Assembly (NCBI GenBank): GCA_017998575.1 | Contig: JAGOCV010000278.1 | Coordinates: forward strand, 1 to 5,325 | From: Burkholderiaceae bacterium | Lineage (GTDB): Bacteria > Pseudomonadota > Gammaproteobacteria > Burkholderiales > Burkholderiaceae | Length of the DNA stretch: 5,325 nucleotides | Direction of reading: 5' to 3' | Shown here: in pieces, positions 1 to 5,325 of the stretch | How the letters are laid out: each line of letters starts with the position of its first letter | Position numbering within the stretch: position 1 is the stretch's first letter | Notes under the pieces: model-generated | Told to the model about the DNA's origin: nothing | Databases searched by the model: none | What the model saw: only the letters and a program-made list of their open reading frames with translations | Program-made: the position numbers and the translations under genes

Positions 1-740
1 ATGCGGAAGCGGATCACGCCCTGCTCGCGGCGCGGCTCCAGGTGGATGTCGCTGGCGCGCTGGTCGAAGGCGTACTGCCAGAGCCAGTCCACCACCTGCA
101 CCACGCCCTGGTCGTTGACGTCGAGCTGCTTGTTGCTGCGGCCGAGCTCCACCAACTGCTCGAAGCTCGCACCGCCCTGGTTGCCGCCCGCCTTCTGCGC
201 GGCACGCACCGACTTGGCCAGCGCGAAGAACTCGACCGTGAAGCGGTGGATCTCCAGCGGGTTGGACATCACGCGCCGCACGCGGCGCTTGGCCTGGCGT
301 TCGACCTCGGGCACCCAGTCGCTGATGAAGGGCTCCGACGTGGCGACCACCACCTCGGCGGGCGTGATCTGCACCGGCAACACCTTGTGGCGTTCGGCAT
401 AGGGCGCGCTCATGGTCTCGGCCACCTTGCCCACGTCCACCTTGAGCGGATCGATGCGCAGGTAGTCGATGCCGGCCCGCGCGGCCAGCCATTCGCACAG
501 GCGTTCGATGTCCAGCGGCTTGCCGTCGGCCACGCGCGTCATCGAGACGCTGGCCAGGCGCACCAGCGGGTTCTGCGCGCTCTCGGCCTGCGACATGCGC
601 GCGAACACCCGCTGCGATTCCTCGGCGCTGATCACGCCGTCCTCGTGCAACCATTCGACGATGGACCGCCAGTTGAGCGGGCCGTGGTACGCGGTCTTGG
701 CGAGCGACGGGGTGCTGGATTTGGGCAGGACGGCGTTCAT
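1..740 (-). CDS. GspE/PilB-family type II secretion / type IV pilus assembly ATPase, N-terminal part (runs off left edge)
   Basis: The 246 visible codons, read from ATG at 740, begin MNAVLPKSSTPSLAKTAYHG. Members of this family are cytoplasmic hexameric ATPases that power type II secretion or type IV pilus assembly. Residues about 24-50 (from WRSIVEWLHEDG) resemble the helical N-terminal segment of PilB/MshE-like proteins. Residues about 80-175 form an N1-like domain containing LPVQITPAEVVVATSEP. ASDIHLEPR at about 229-237 is the hallmark just before the catalytic core. The Walker A, Asp, Walker B and His boxes and any tetracysteine zinc site lie outside the window. About 230 residues precede ASDIHLEP, which is nearer PilB-like than short GspE proteins, so the full protein is probably 550-600 residues (inference). 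The start overlaps the stop of the upstream spermidine-synthase-like gene as ATGA. No Shine-Dalgarno is visible in CCGTCCATCC before the ATG, so coupled translation is likely. No pilin or Gsp gene is visible nearby, so the secretion system served is unknown. Confidence 0.9.
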   Translation of the reverse strand, partial: MNAVLPKSSTPSLAKTAYHGPLNWRSIVEWLHEDGVISAEESQRVFARMSQAESAQNPLVRLASVSMTRVADGKPLDIERLCEWLAARAGIDYLRIDPLKVDVGKVAETMSAPYAERHKVLPVQITPAEVVVATSEPFISDWVPEVERQAKRRVRRVMSNPLEIHRFTVEFFALAKSVRAAQKAGGNQGGASFEQLVELGRSNKQLDVNDQGVVQVVDWLWQYAFDQRASDIHLEPRREQGVIRFR

Positions 741-1510
741 GGATGGACGGGCTTGAAGCCCCGCAGCCACTTGGGCGAGGGCAGGCCCCAGCGAGTCTGG
801 ATGATTTCCGCGCGGGCGGCAAGCACCTGCCGCTCGGGCCGCAAGGGCGTTCGCTGGGCCAGCACCACGGTGTTGCCCTCGCGCGTGGGCCGGAAAGCCC
901 ACAGCGCCGCAGGCCCGAAGGCCGCCGCCATCTTCTCCAGGCTGCGCTCGTAGCTGGAAGCGCGGCCGAACAGGTTGACGGTCATGCAGCCGTCTTCCGT
1001 GAGCAGTTCGCGGCAGTCGGCGTAGAAGTCCTCGCTGTCGAGCACGGGGGCCGCGGCATCGTGGTCGTACAGGTCCACCTGCAGCGCATCGACCTGCCCG
1101 GCCCAGTGGCCGTGGCGTGCCACCTCGGCCGCATCGCCCAGGATCACCGATAGCTTGCCGTCATCGGCCGGCAGCTTGAACCACAGGCGGCAAGCCGCCA
1201 CCACCTGCGGGTTGAGCTCGATGGCCGTGGTGCGCATCAGCAGGCGCTTGCGGCAGAACTTGGTGAGCGCGGCTGCGCCCAGTCCGAACTGCATGGCGTG
1301 GCGCTTGCCGACAGAGGCGGGATCGACGAACAGAAGCCAGGCCATCATGCGCTGGATGTACTCCAGCTCGAGGTCATAGGGCGCGTCGAGGTTCATCGAG
1401 CCCTGGATCCACGGCGTGCCCAGGTGCAGGTGTCGCACGTCGCCGTCATCGGAAAAATCGACCTCGGGCAGGCCGGCGGGGGCAATAGCAGTCTGTTTTC
1501 GGGTAACCAT
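737..1510 (-). CDS. Spermidine-synthase-like (SpeE-fold) methyltransferase-type protein
   Basis: This is a 257-residue protein with the class I AdoMet-methyltransferase/spermidine synthase fold. True SpeE transfers an aminopropyl group from decarboxylated AdoMet to putrescine. Visible elements are a short beta-rich N-terminus (about 16-40), LELEYIQRMM at 47-56 where SpeE carries its substrate-contacting helix, a glycine loop QFGLGAAAL at 74-82, the acidic ribose-binding position AIELNP (E98), GDA at 125-127, and VDLYDHD at 145-151, where D146 falls near the catalytic Asp of SpeE. The usual GGG[DE]GG signature is replaced by GLGAAA, and the YHE-type motif is not obvious. The actual substrate is therefore uncertain, and it may not be a polyamine synthase. 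The length is slightly below the usual 280-290 residues. The ATG shares one base with the stop of the glycosylase gene upstream (TGATG), and the stop overlaps the ATPase start (ATGA). The family call is firm; the enzymatic role is open. Confidence 0.85.
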   Translation of the reverse strand: MVTRKQTAIAPAGLPEVDFSDDGDVRHLHLGTPWIQGSMNLDAPYDLELEYIQRMMAWLLFVDPASVGKRHAMQFGLGAAALTKFCRKRLLMRTTAIELNPQVVAACRLWFKLPADDGKLSVILGDAAEVARHGHWAGQVDALQVDLYDHDAAAPVLDSEDFYADCRELLTEDGCMTVNLFGRASSYERSLEKMAAAFGPAALWAFRPTREGNTVVLAQRTPLRPERQVLAARAEIIQTRWGLPSPKWLRGFKPVHP

Positions 1511-2007
1511 CAGGCAAGACCATACAACGTGAAGACATCACGCCAGGCAGCGAGCTTGCGCTCGAAGCTCCACGAGGCATTGGCCGGGCTGGTGGAGGGC
1601 AGGCGGTGCACGGCCAGGCCCAGCGCCAGCGTGTGGCGGGCGTGGCGGAAACTCTCGCCGCCGTTGTGGGCCACGGCCTGCACCTCGGGGCATTCGCGCA
1701 GCAGCACGGAAAGATCGTTGGGCTGCGCGTTGCGGATGGCCGTGTCGAGGCTGCCCTCGCGCTCGCAGGCGGCGTACACGTCCCACACGCCCAGACCGCG
1801 ACGGCGCAGTTCGTCGCAACGCGCGTCGTACGCCATCTCGTTGAGGTCGGCCTGCCAGAGTGCCGACAGGATCTTCCAGAACTGGTTCTGCGGATGCGCG
1901 TAGTAGCGCTGCAGCGCCAGAGACTTGCCGCCGGGGAAACTGCCCAGCACCACCAGGCGCGTCTGGCGCGACAGCACGGGCGCGAGGCCTTGAAGCACGT
2001 CGCTCAT
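1510..2007 (-). CDS. DNA-deoxyinosine glycosylase (family 6-type hypoxanthine/uracil-DNA glycosylase)
   Basis: This is a 165-residue single-domain member of the uracil-DNA glycosylase superfamily, of the hypoxanthine-DNA glycosylase type that removes deaminated adenine (hypoxanthine) from DNA to start base excision repair. Motif 1 is VLGSFPGGKSL at 20-30 followed by YYAHPQNQFWKIL at 35-47, the pattern seen in this family. AVAHNGGESF at 111-120 contains the central Asn-Gly, and LPSTSPANA at 136-144 matches the DNA-intercalating motif 2 region. N41 and N115 are the likely base-contacting residues by analogy with characterised family 6 enzymes (recalled, not aligned). The length is normal for the family. 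The start MSDVLQGL is chosen because it forms an ATGA overlap with the tatD stop (2004-2007) and leaves only a short leader before motif 1. No Shine-Dalgarno precedes it. A much longer in-frame reading exists upstream but lies out of frame over tatD and is not real. The neighbour TatD may be a repair nuclease, which fits a DNA-damage role. Confidence 0.87.
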   Translation of the reverse strand: MSDVLQGLAPVLSRQTRLVVLGSFPGGKSLALQRYYAHPQNQFWKILSALWQADLNEMAYDARCDELRRRGLGVWDVYAACEREGSLDTAIRNAQPNDLSVLLRECPEVQAVAHNGGESFRHARHTLALGLAVHRLPSTSPANASWSFERKLAAWRDVFTLYGLA

Positions 2008-2846
2008 CGGGTGGCCGCCGGTAGCTGCGCCAGCCGCGGCAGCGCCTCGCGCGCGTTGCGGCCGGTGGCCTCGGCCAGTTCGTCGATGCCGATGCCGCGC
2101 AACTGCGCCACCACGGCGGCGATGCGCGGCAGCTCGGCCGGCTCGTTGCGGCCCTGCGGCTCGCCCGCTGCCCGTTGCTGCGCGGTGCGGTAGAGCCAGT
2201 GCGGCGGGATGTCGGGGGAATCGGTTTCCATCACCAGGGAAGACAGCGGCAGCGTGGCCGCCAGCCGGCGCAGTTGCAGCGCGCGCTCGAAAGTGACGGC
2301 GCCACCGAAGCCGAGCTTGAATCCCAGCTCGATGAACGCCTGCGCCTGTTGCTCGCTGCCGTTGAAGGCATGGGCGATGCCAAGCCAGCGGTGCGAGCGC
2401 GCGGCCACGTCGCGCAACCCCTTCAGAACGAGGTCGGCCGATCGGCGCACGTGCAGGATCACCGGCAGGTCGTGGTCGCGCGCGAGCTTGAGCTGCTCGC
2501 GGTAGATGAAGGTCTGGCGCCCGTCGTCCAGCGGCTCGAAGTAGTCGAGCCCGATCTCGCCGACGGCCACCAGGCGCGGATCGCCCGCGTGCGCGCGCAG
2601 CGCGGCGCCCAGCGCCGCGATGTCGTCGTCGCCCGCGTCGACGGTACACAGCGGATGGATACCCAGCGCATAGGCGCCGCCGCCCCGGTGCGCCAGTTCG
2701 CGCACCTCGTCGAAGTTGCCCACCTTGACCGCCGGCAGCACGCAGGCCGTGACACCGGCGTGACGCGCACGCGCCATGACGGCCTCGCCACTGCCGCCGA
2801 ATTCGGGCGCGTCCAGGTGCGCATGGGTATCGATCCACTCGGGCAT
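2004..2846 (-). CDS. TatD-family metal-dependent hydrolase (putative DNase)
   Basis: This is a 280-residue TIM-barrel amidohydrolase-type enzyme, the normal TatD length. Family members are cytoplasmic Mg/Zn-dependent 3'-5' exonucleases or DNases, and E. coli TatD has been linked to oxidative DNA damage repair. Metal ligands are visible in order: DTHAHLD (H8, H10), VGEIGLDYF (E97), ILHVRR (H132), GIAHAFNGS (H159) and METDSPDIP (D209). The late NEP box (GRNEPAELP, 232-240) is also present. From memory, the run from EQLKLA (117-122) through LPVILH, FGGAVTFERA and LPLSSLVMETDSPD looks closer to the YjjV branch than to TatD or YcfH. The start MPEW is supported because HxH normally sits six to ten residues from the N-terminus, and no ATG, GTG or TTG occurs in frame just upstream. 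The ribosome site is weak: only an AGG about 12 bases before the ATG. It is the first gene of a coupled four-gene operon and diverges from the protease gene. All ligands are intact, so it should be active. Confidence 0.94.
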   Translation of the reverse strand: MPEWIDTHAHLDAPEFGGSGEAVMARARHAGVTACVLPAVKVGNFDEVRELAHRGGGAYALGIHPLCTVDAGDDDIAALGAALRAHAGDPRLVAVGEIGLDYFEPLDDGRQTFIYREQLKLARDHDLPVILHVRRSADLVLKGLRDVAARSHRWLGIAHAFNGSEQQAQAFIELGFKLGFGGAVTFERALQLRRLAATLPLSSLVMETDSPDIPPHWLYRTAQQRAAGEPQGRNEPAELPRIAAVVAQLRGIGIDELAEATGRNAREALPRLAQLPAATR

Positions 2847-2986
2847 GGGGGCATGATGCCTGATCCCTATGCATGGGCTGGCAAACCGTGCTACCGTGCC
2901 ACGGCGGCGTCGCCAAACGCCCGCCCCACCTGGAAGGTCCGCCCAGGATCTCCCGCTCTCCCGTCCCGACGAAGTAGAGGTACCGG
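2847..2986. promoter_or_regulatory. Divergent intergenic region between tatD operon and protease gene
   Basis: This 140-bp gap between divergent starts must hold the leftward promoter and probably the rightward one. No strong sigma-70 consensus is visible. The best leftward candidate is a weak pair, TTGGCG (minus strand, 2911-2916) and TAGCAC (2888-2893), separated by 17 bp. It would start transcription roughly 35 bases before tatD. No convincing rightward pair was found. The tatD-proximal end carries an 11-bp palindrome GGCATGATGCC (2850-2860) and the self-complementary ATGCAT (2869-2874), which could be operator half-sites, though both are short. No terminator or small RNA is apparent. The promoter calls are by eye and weak; that the gap is regulatory follows from the divergent layout. 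Confidence 0.4.
2977..2980 (+). promoter_or_regulatory. Ribosome binding site of the protease gene
   Basis: GAGG lies 6 bases before the ATG at 2987. It supports this start over the internal in-frame Met codon (residue 51), which would delete the basic cytoplasmic segment and cut into the membrane anchor. Confidence 0.6.
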
Positions 2987-4024
2987 ATGCGCAGGCCAGC
3001 CCTTTACAGCCGATCCAGCCGTGCGCCGGGCGCATCGGCCGAGCCCGCCGAGGCGCCCGGCGCTGCCGGCGAAGCCACGGCCGTACCGGCGCGGCGGCGC
3101 TGGCGCCCCACGGCTTTCCACCTGCAATGGGCCGCCATGACCCTGCTGGCCGTGGGCCTGGCGGTCGCACTCACACTGGCCCTGCGGCCCGGCGCACCCC
3201 GACTCACCCAGGAAGACATCGACGCCGCCGTGGTGCGCACGCTGGAGACCACCGTGCTGCCCTCGCCCGCCGCCAGCGCCGTGGCCAATGTGGCGCCCTC
3301 GGTGGTGCGCGTGATGGGTTTCGTGCGCAACAGCCCCGAGCGGCGCGCCGCCCGTGAGAAGGAAGAGAAGGCCGAACAGGCCGCGCGCGGCCAGCGCAAC
3401 GGCAACGGTGCGCGCCGCGAAGGTCGCAACAGCAACCCGCCATTGCTCGATCCCGAGGCTGCGGCCGAGGCGAGTGCCGAGTTCCTGCCCAACGGCGTGG
3501 GCACGGGCGTGGTGATCGTCGACAAGGGAGTCATCCTGACCAACCTGCACGTGGTCAGCGGCTCCGACCAGATCAAGGTCACGTTCGCCGACGGCCTGGA
3601 AACCACCGCCTCCATTGTTGGCGTGCAACCCGAGAACGACCTGGCCGTGCTGCAGGCCCACAAGATCCCGGATGACCTGCAGGCCGCCACGCTGCGCTCC
3701 ACCGCCGACCTGATACCCGGCGAGCAGGTGGCCGCCGTCGGCTTCCCGTTCGGCATCGGCCCCTCGGCCTCGGCCGGCGTGGTGTCGGGCCTCAAGCGCT
3801 CGTTCCGCTCGCCCGAGGGCAAGCAGGAGATGAGCAACCTGATCCAGTTCGACGCGGCCGCCAACCCGGGCAACTCGGGCGGGCCGCTGGTCACCATGGA
3901 CGGTGAAGTGGTGGGCATCGTCACCGCCATCCTCAATCCCACGCCCGCGCGCACCTTCATCGGCATCGGCTTCGCCGTGCCGATCGAGAACGCCGCGCAG
4001 GCCGCCGGCATGCCGCCGTTCTAG
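2987..4024 (+). CDS. Membrane-anchored trypsin-like serine protease (S1C, HtrA/DegP type) without PDZ domain
   Basis: This 345-residue protein has an HtrA-type chymotrypsin fold. The catalytic triad is complete: H188 in LTNLHVVSG, D218 in ENDLAVLQ and S297 in NPGNSGGPL, with GVGTGVVI at 170-177 before the His. The N-terminus is a 40-residue Ala/Pro/Arg-rich cytoplasmic segment ending in ARRRWR. One membrane helix follows (about 47-67, AMTLLAVGLAVALTLAL core), and no signal peptidase site is obvious, so the enzyme is probably inner-membrane anchored with the protease in the periplasm. Between the first strand (SVVRVMGF, 105-112) and GVGTG lies a hydrophilic insert (about 114-165) rich in Arg, Glu and Asn, where HtrA proteins carry the LA loop. 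The protein ends just after FAVPIENAAQAAGMPPF. The usual one or two PDZ domains are absent, and the 65 bp to the next gene leave no room for a frameshifted remnant. The family role is degradation of misfolded envelope proteins; the substrate here is unknown. It lies upstream of moxR-DUF58 on the same strand. Confidence 0.92.
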   Translation: MRRPALYSRSSRAPGASAEPAEAPGAAGEATAVPARRRWRPTAFHLQWAAMTLLAVGLAVALTLALRPGAPRLTQEDIDAAVVRTLETTVLPSPAASAVANVAPSVVRVMGFVRNSPERRAAREKEEKAEQAARGQRNGNGARREGRNSNPPLLDPEAAAEASAEFLPNGVGTGVVIVDKGVILTNLHVVSGSDQIKVTFADGLETTASIVGVQPENDLAVLQAHKIPDDLQAATLRSTADLIPGEQVAAVGFPFGIGPSASAGVVSGLKRSFRSPEGKQEMSNLIQFDAAANPGNSGGPLVTMDGEVVGIVTAILNPTPARTFIGIGFAVPIENAAQAAGMPPF

Positions 4025-4047
4025 CGGCACCGCAGCCAAACTGCCGC
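4024..4047 (+). repeat. Small inverted repeat after the protease stop codon
   Basis: GCGGCA (4024-4029) and TGCCGC (4042-4047) can pair as a 6-bp stem with a 12-base loop, starting at the last base of the TAG stop. No T-run follows, so it does not look like an intrinsic terminator. It might slightly attenuate or protect a protease-moxR transcript, or be chance in GC-rich DNA. The rest of the 65-bp gap to moxR shows no promoter that I can recognise. Confidence 0.25.
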
Positions 4048-4077
4048 ACGCACTCGCAACCGCACATCGTTTCCGCC

Positions 4078-4085
4078 AGAAAGGA
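4078..4085 (+). promoter_or_regulatory. Ribosome binding site of the MoxR-family gene
   Basis: AGAAAGGA, with the core AAGGA at 4081-4085, sits 4 bases before the ATG at 4090. It is the strongest Shine-Dalgarno in the window and fixes the MoxR start. Confidence 0.65.
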
Positions 4086-4089
4086 CGCC

Positions 4090-5100
4090 ATGGACCACCC
4101 GACCCCTTCCAGCGCCGAGGACTCTGCGGCCCTCATGGAACGCATCCTCTACGAGGTCAAGCGCCTCGTGGTGGGCCAGGACAAGTTCCTCGAACGCATG
4201 ATGGTGGCCATGCTCGCGCGCGGCCACCTGCTGGTCGAGGGCGTACCGGGGCTGGCCAAGACGCTCACCGTGAAGACGCTGTCCGACGTGGTGCAGGGCC
4301 AGTTCAAGCGCATCCAGTTCACGCCCGACCTGGTGCCGGCCGATCTGGTGGGCACGCGCATCTACAACCAGAAGACCGGCGACTTCACCACCGCGCTGGG
4401 CCCGGTGTTCGCCAACCTGCTGCTGGCCGACGAAATCAACCGCGCGCCGGCCAAGGTGCAGAGCGCGCTGCTCGAAGTGATGCAGGAGCGCCAGGTCACC
4501 ATCGCGGGCCACACGCACAAGGTGCCCAACCCCTTCCTGGTGATGGCCACGCAGAACCCCATCGAAACCGAAGGCACCTATCCGCTGCCCGAGGCGCAGG
4601 TCGACCGCTTCATGATGAAGGTGCTGGTGGACTACCCGAGCGACGAGGAAGAGTACGTCATCGTCGAGCGCATCACCGGCCCGGCCATCACCGTGAACGC
4701 CGTCGCCACCACCGACCAGCTCGCGCAATTGCAGGCCGAGTGCCGCAAGGTCTACGTCGATCCGTCGCTCGTGCAGTACGCGGTGAGGCTGGTGTCGGCC
4801 ACGCGCACGCCCGAAAAGCACGGCCTGAAAGACCAGCAGCGCTTCATCACCTACGGCGCCAGCCCGCGCGCCACCATCGGCCTGGTCGAAGGCGCCCGCG
4901 CCCTCGCCATGCTGCGCGGCCGCACCTATGCCTTGCCCGAAGACATGAGCGACCTGGTTCCCGACGTGCTGCGCCATCGCCTCTCGCTGTCGTACGAGGC
5001 CCTGTCCGAAGGCCTCACGCCCGATGCGCTGATCGCCCGCATCATGGCCAAGGTGCCACCACCGGCGCGCCCGCTCGAACACGAGAGACTCGCCGCGTAA
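4090..5100 (+). CDS. MoxR-family AAA+ ATPase
   Basis: This 336-residue cytoplasmic AAA+ ATPase has the normal MoxR length. MoxR proteins act as chaperone-like ATPases that mature or activate partner complexes, usually together with DUF58 and vWA-domain proteins. The motifs are all present and in order: Walker A GVPGLAKT (51-58), TPDLVPADLVGT (78-89), Walker B LLLADEINRAP (110-120), sensor 1 ATQNP (N156), EGTYPLPEAQVDRF (161-174) with the arginine finger R173, and sensor 2 GASPRA (R260) at the head of the C-terminal lid helices. The tail PPPARPLEHERLAA is short and polar. The start MDHPTPSS is set by the AAGGA site 4 bases upstream. It follows the protease gene by 65 bp and precedes the DUF58 gene by only 17 bp, so it is almost certainly cotranscribed with the latter. 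No missing residue or sign of transfer was seen. The target of the ATPase cannot be read from the window. Confidence 0.95.
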   Translation: MDHPTPSSAEDSAALMERILYEVKRLVVGQDKFLERMMVAMLARGHLLVEGVPGLAKTLTVKTLSDVVQGQFKRIQFTPDLVPADLVGTRIYNQKTGDFTTALGPVFANLLLADEINRAPAKVQSALLEVMQERQVTIAGHTHKVPNPFLVMATQNPIETEGTYPLPEAQVDRFMMKVLVDYPSDEEEYVIVERITGPAITVNAVATTDQLAQLQAECRKVYVDPSLVQYAVRLVSATRTPEKHGLKDQQRFITYGASPRATIGLVEGARALAMLRGRTYALPEDMSDLVPDVLRHRLSLSYEALSEGLTPDALIARIMAKVPPPARPLEHERLAA

Positions 5101-5117
5101 AACCCCGCGGGAACGCC

Positions 5118-5325
5118 ATGTTCTTCAAACGCCGCCGCCCCGCCAACGACACGCCTGCCACGCTGCCGGCCGTGCCCGCGCACGTGGCCTCGGCCGGCGC
5201 GGCCAGCGGCCCGGAAGGCGATGCCGAGCACCTGCTGCGCCGGCTCGAATGGACGGTGATGCGCCGCCTGGACGGCTTGCTGCAGGGCAACTACCGCACG
5301 CTGATGCGCGGCACCGGGCTCGATC
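5118..5325 (+). CDS. DUF58 domain protein, N-terminal part (runs off right edge)
   Basis: The 69 visible codons start MFFKRRRPAND. They comprise an unstructured basic then Ala/Pro-rich leader (1-37), followed by HLLRRLEWTVMRRLDGLLQG (38-57) and NYRTLMRGTGLD (58-69). The last stretch matches the conserved opening of DUF58 proteins, which normally continues into a REYQPGDD-type motif beyond the window edge. DUF58 proteins carry a vWA-like fold and are the usual partners of MoxR ATPases. No membrane segment precedes the conserved part, which points to the short soluble type of about 300 residues (inference). It begins 17 bp after the MoxR stop. The ribosome site is weak (GGGA at 5109-5112, within the 8-bp palindrome CCCGCGGG, 5 bases before the ATG). 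The identification rests on a short stretch plus gene order, which together are convincing. Confidence 0.85.
   Translation, partial: MFFKRRRPANDTPATLPAVPAHVASAGAASGPEGDAEHLLRRLEWTVMRRLDGLLQGNYRTLMRGTGLD

Noticed and set aside
42..953. 303-codon plus-strand open frame spanning the ATPase and SpeE-like genes
   Set aside because: It crosses two real minus-strand genes with clear family motifs, and its translation is His/Arg/Gly/Leu-rich with no domain.
1510..2916. 468-codon reading that fuses an Arg/Ala-rich N-terminus to the glycosylase
   Set aside because: The first about 300 codons lie out of frame over tatD. The true glycosylase starts at 2007, with an ATGA overlap.
2175..3140. 321-codon plus-strand open frame opposite tatD
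   Set aside because: Shadow frame without motifs that overlaps both tatD and the protease start.
2004..3170. Long N-terminal extension of TatD up to position 3170
   Set aside because: The extension is Arg/Pro/Gly-rich, overlaps the start of the divergent protease, and would put the HxH motif over 110 residues from the N-terminus, unlike the family.
2891..4039. Long minus-strand open frames (382 and 335 codons) opposite the protease
   Set aside because: Low-complexity shadows of the plus-strand protease, whose triad motifs prove the coding frame.
4024..4047. Hairpin after the protease as a transcription terminator
   Set aside because: The stem is only 6 bp with a 12-base loop and there is no T-run; kept only as a small inverted repeat.
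4021..5082. 353-codon open frame on the minus strand across the whole MoxR gene
   Set aside because: It is a complementary-strand shadow of a high-GC gene: it is His/Gly/Arg-rich, has no recognisable motif, and the MoxR frame has every AAA+ motif and a strong ribosome site.
5104..5111. CCCGCGGG palindrome between MoxR and DUF58
   Set aside because: It is too short to act as a terminator or clear operator, and such 8-mers are common in GC-rich DNA.

Overview
This is chromosomal DNA of a high-GC proteobacterium. By eye it is about two-thirds G+C, with very strong G/C bias at third codon positions. The set of families (a PilB/GspE-type ATPase, a spermidine-synthase-like protein, a family 6-type deoxyinosine glycosylase, a TatD hydrolase, a PDZ-less HtrA-like protease, and MoxR followed by DUF58) fits Burkholderiales, most likely Comamonadaceae. 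That placement is inferred from protein style and gene order, not from a marker gene. I see no rRNA, tRNA, CRISPR, insertion sequence, prophage or attachment site, and base composition does not change along the window.

The window holds two divergent gene sets on either side of a 140-bp gap (2847-2986). Leftward on the minus strand, in transcription order, are a TatD-family metal-dependent hydrolase (2846-2004), a hypoxanthine/uracil-DNA glycosylase (2007-1510), a spermidine-synthase-like protein (1510-737) and the N-terminal part of a GspE/PilB-family secretion ATPase (740 to beyond the left edge). All three junctions overlap (ATGA, TGATG, ATGA). The downstream starts lack a clear Shine-Dalgarno sequence, so this reads as one translationally coupled operon.

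Rightward on the plus strand are a membrane-anchored trypsin-like (HtrA/DegP-type) protease without a PDZ domain (2987-4024), a MoxR-family AAA+ ATPase (4090-5100) and the first 69 codons of a DUF58 protein (5118 to beyond the right edge). MoxR plus DUF58 is a widespread pair thought to act as a chaperone-like ATPase with a vWA-like partner in envelope or stress functions. The protease sits 65 bp upstream and may share their transcript.

Functionally, the left operon begins with two nucleic-acid enzymes (a candidate nuclease and a base-excision glycosylase) and continues with two genes that have no obvious link to repair. The right set looks like an envelope quality-control module. I found no clear new system. 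The points most worth a second look are the full coupling of the four unlike leftward genes, the loss of the glycine-rich signature in the spermidine-synthase-like protein, and the PDZ-less protease with a long charged insert next to MoxR-DUF58.
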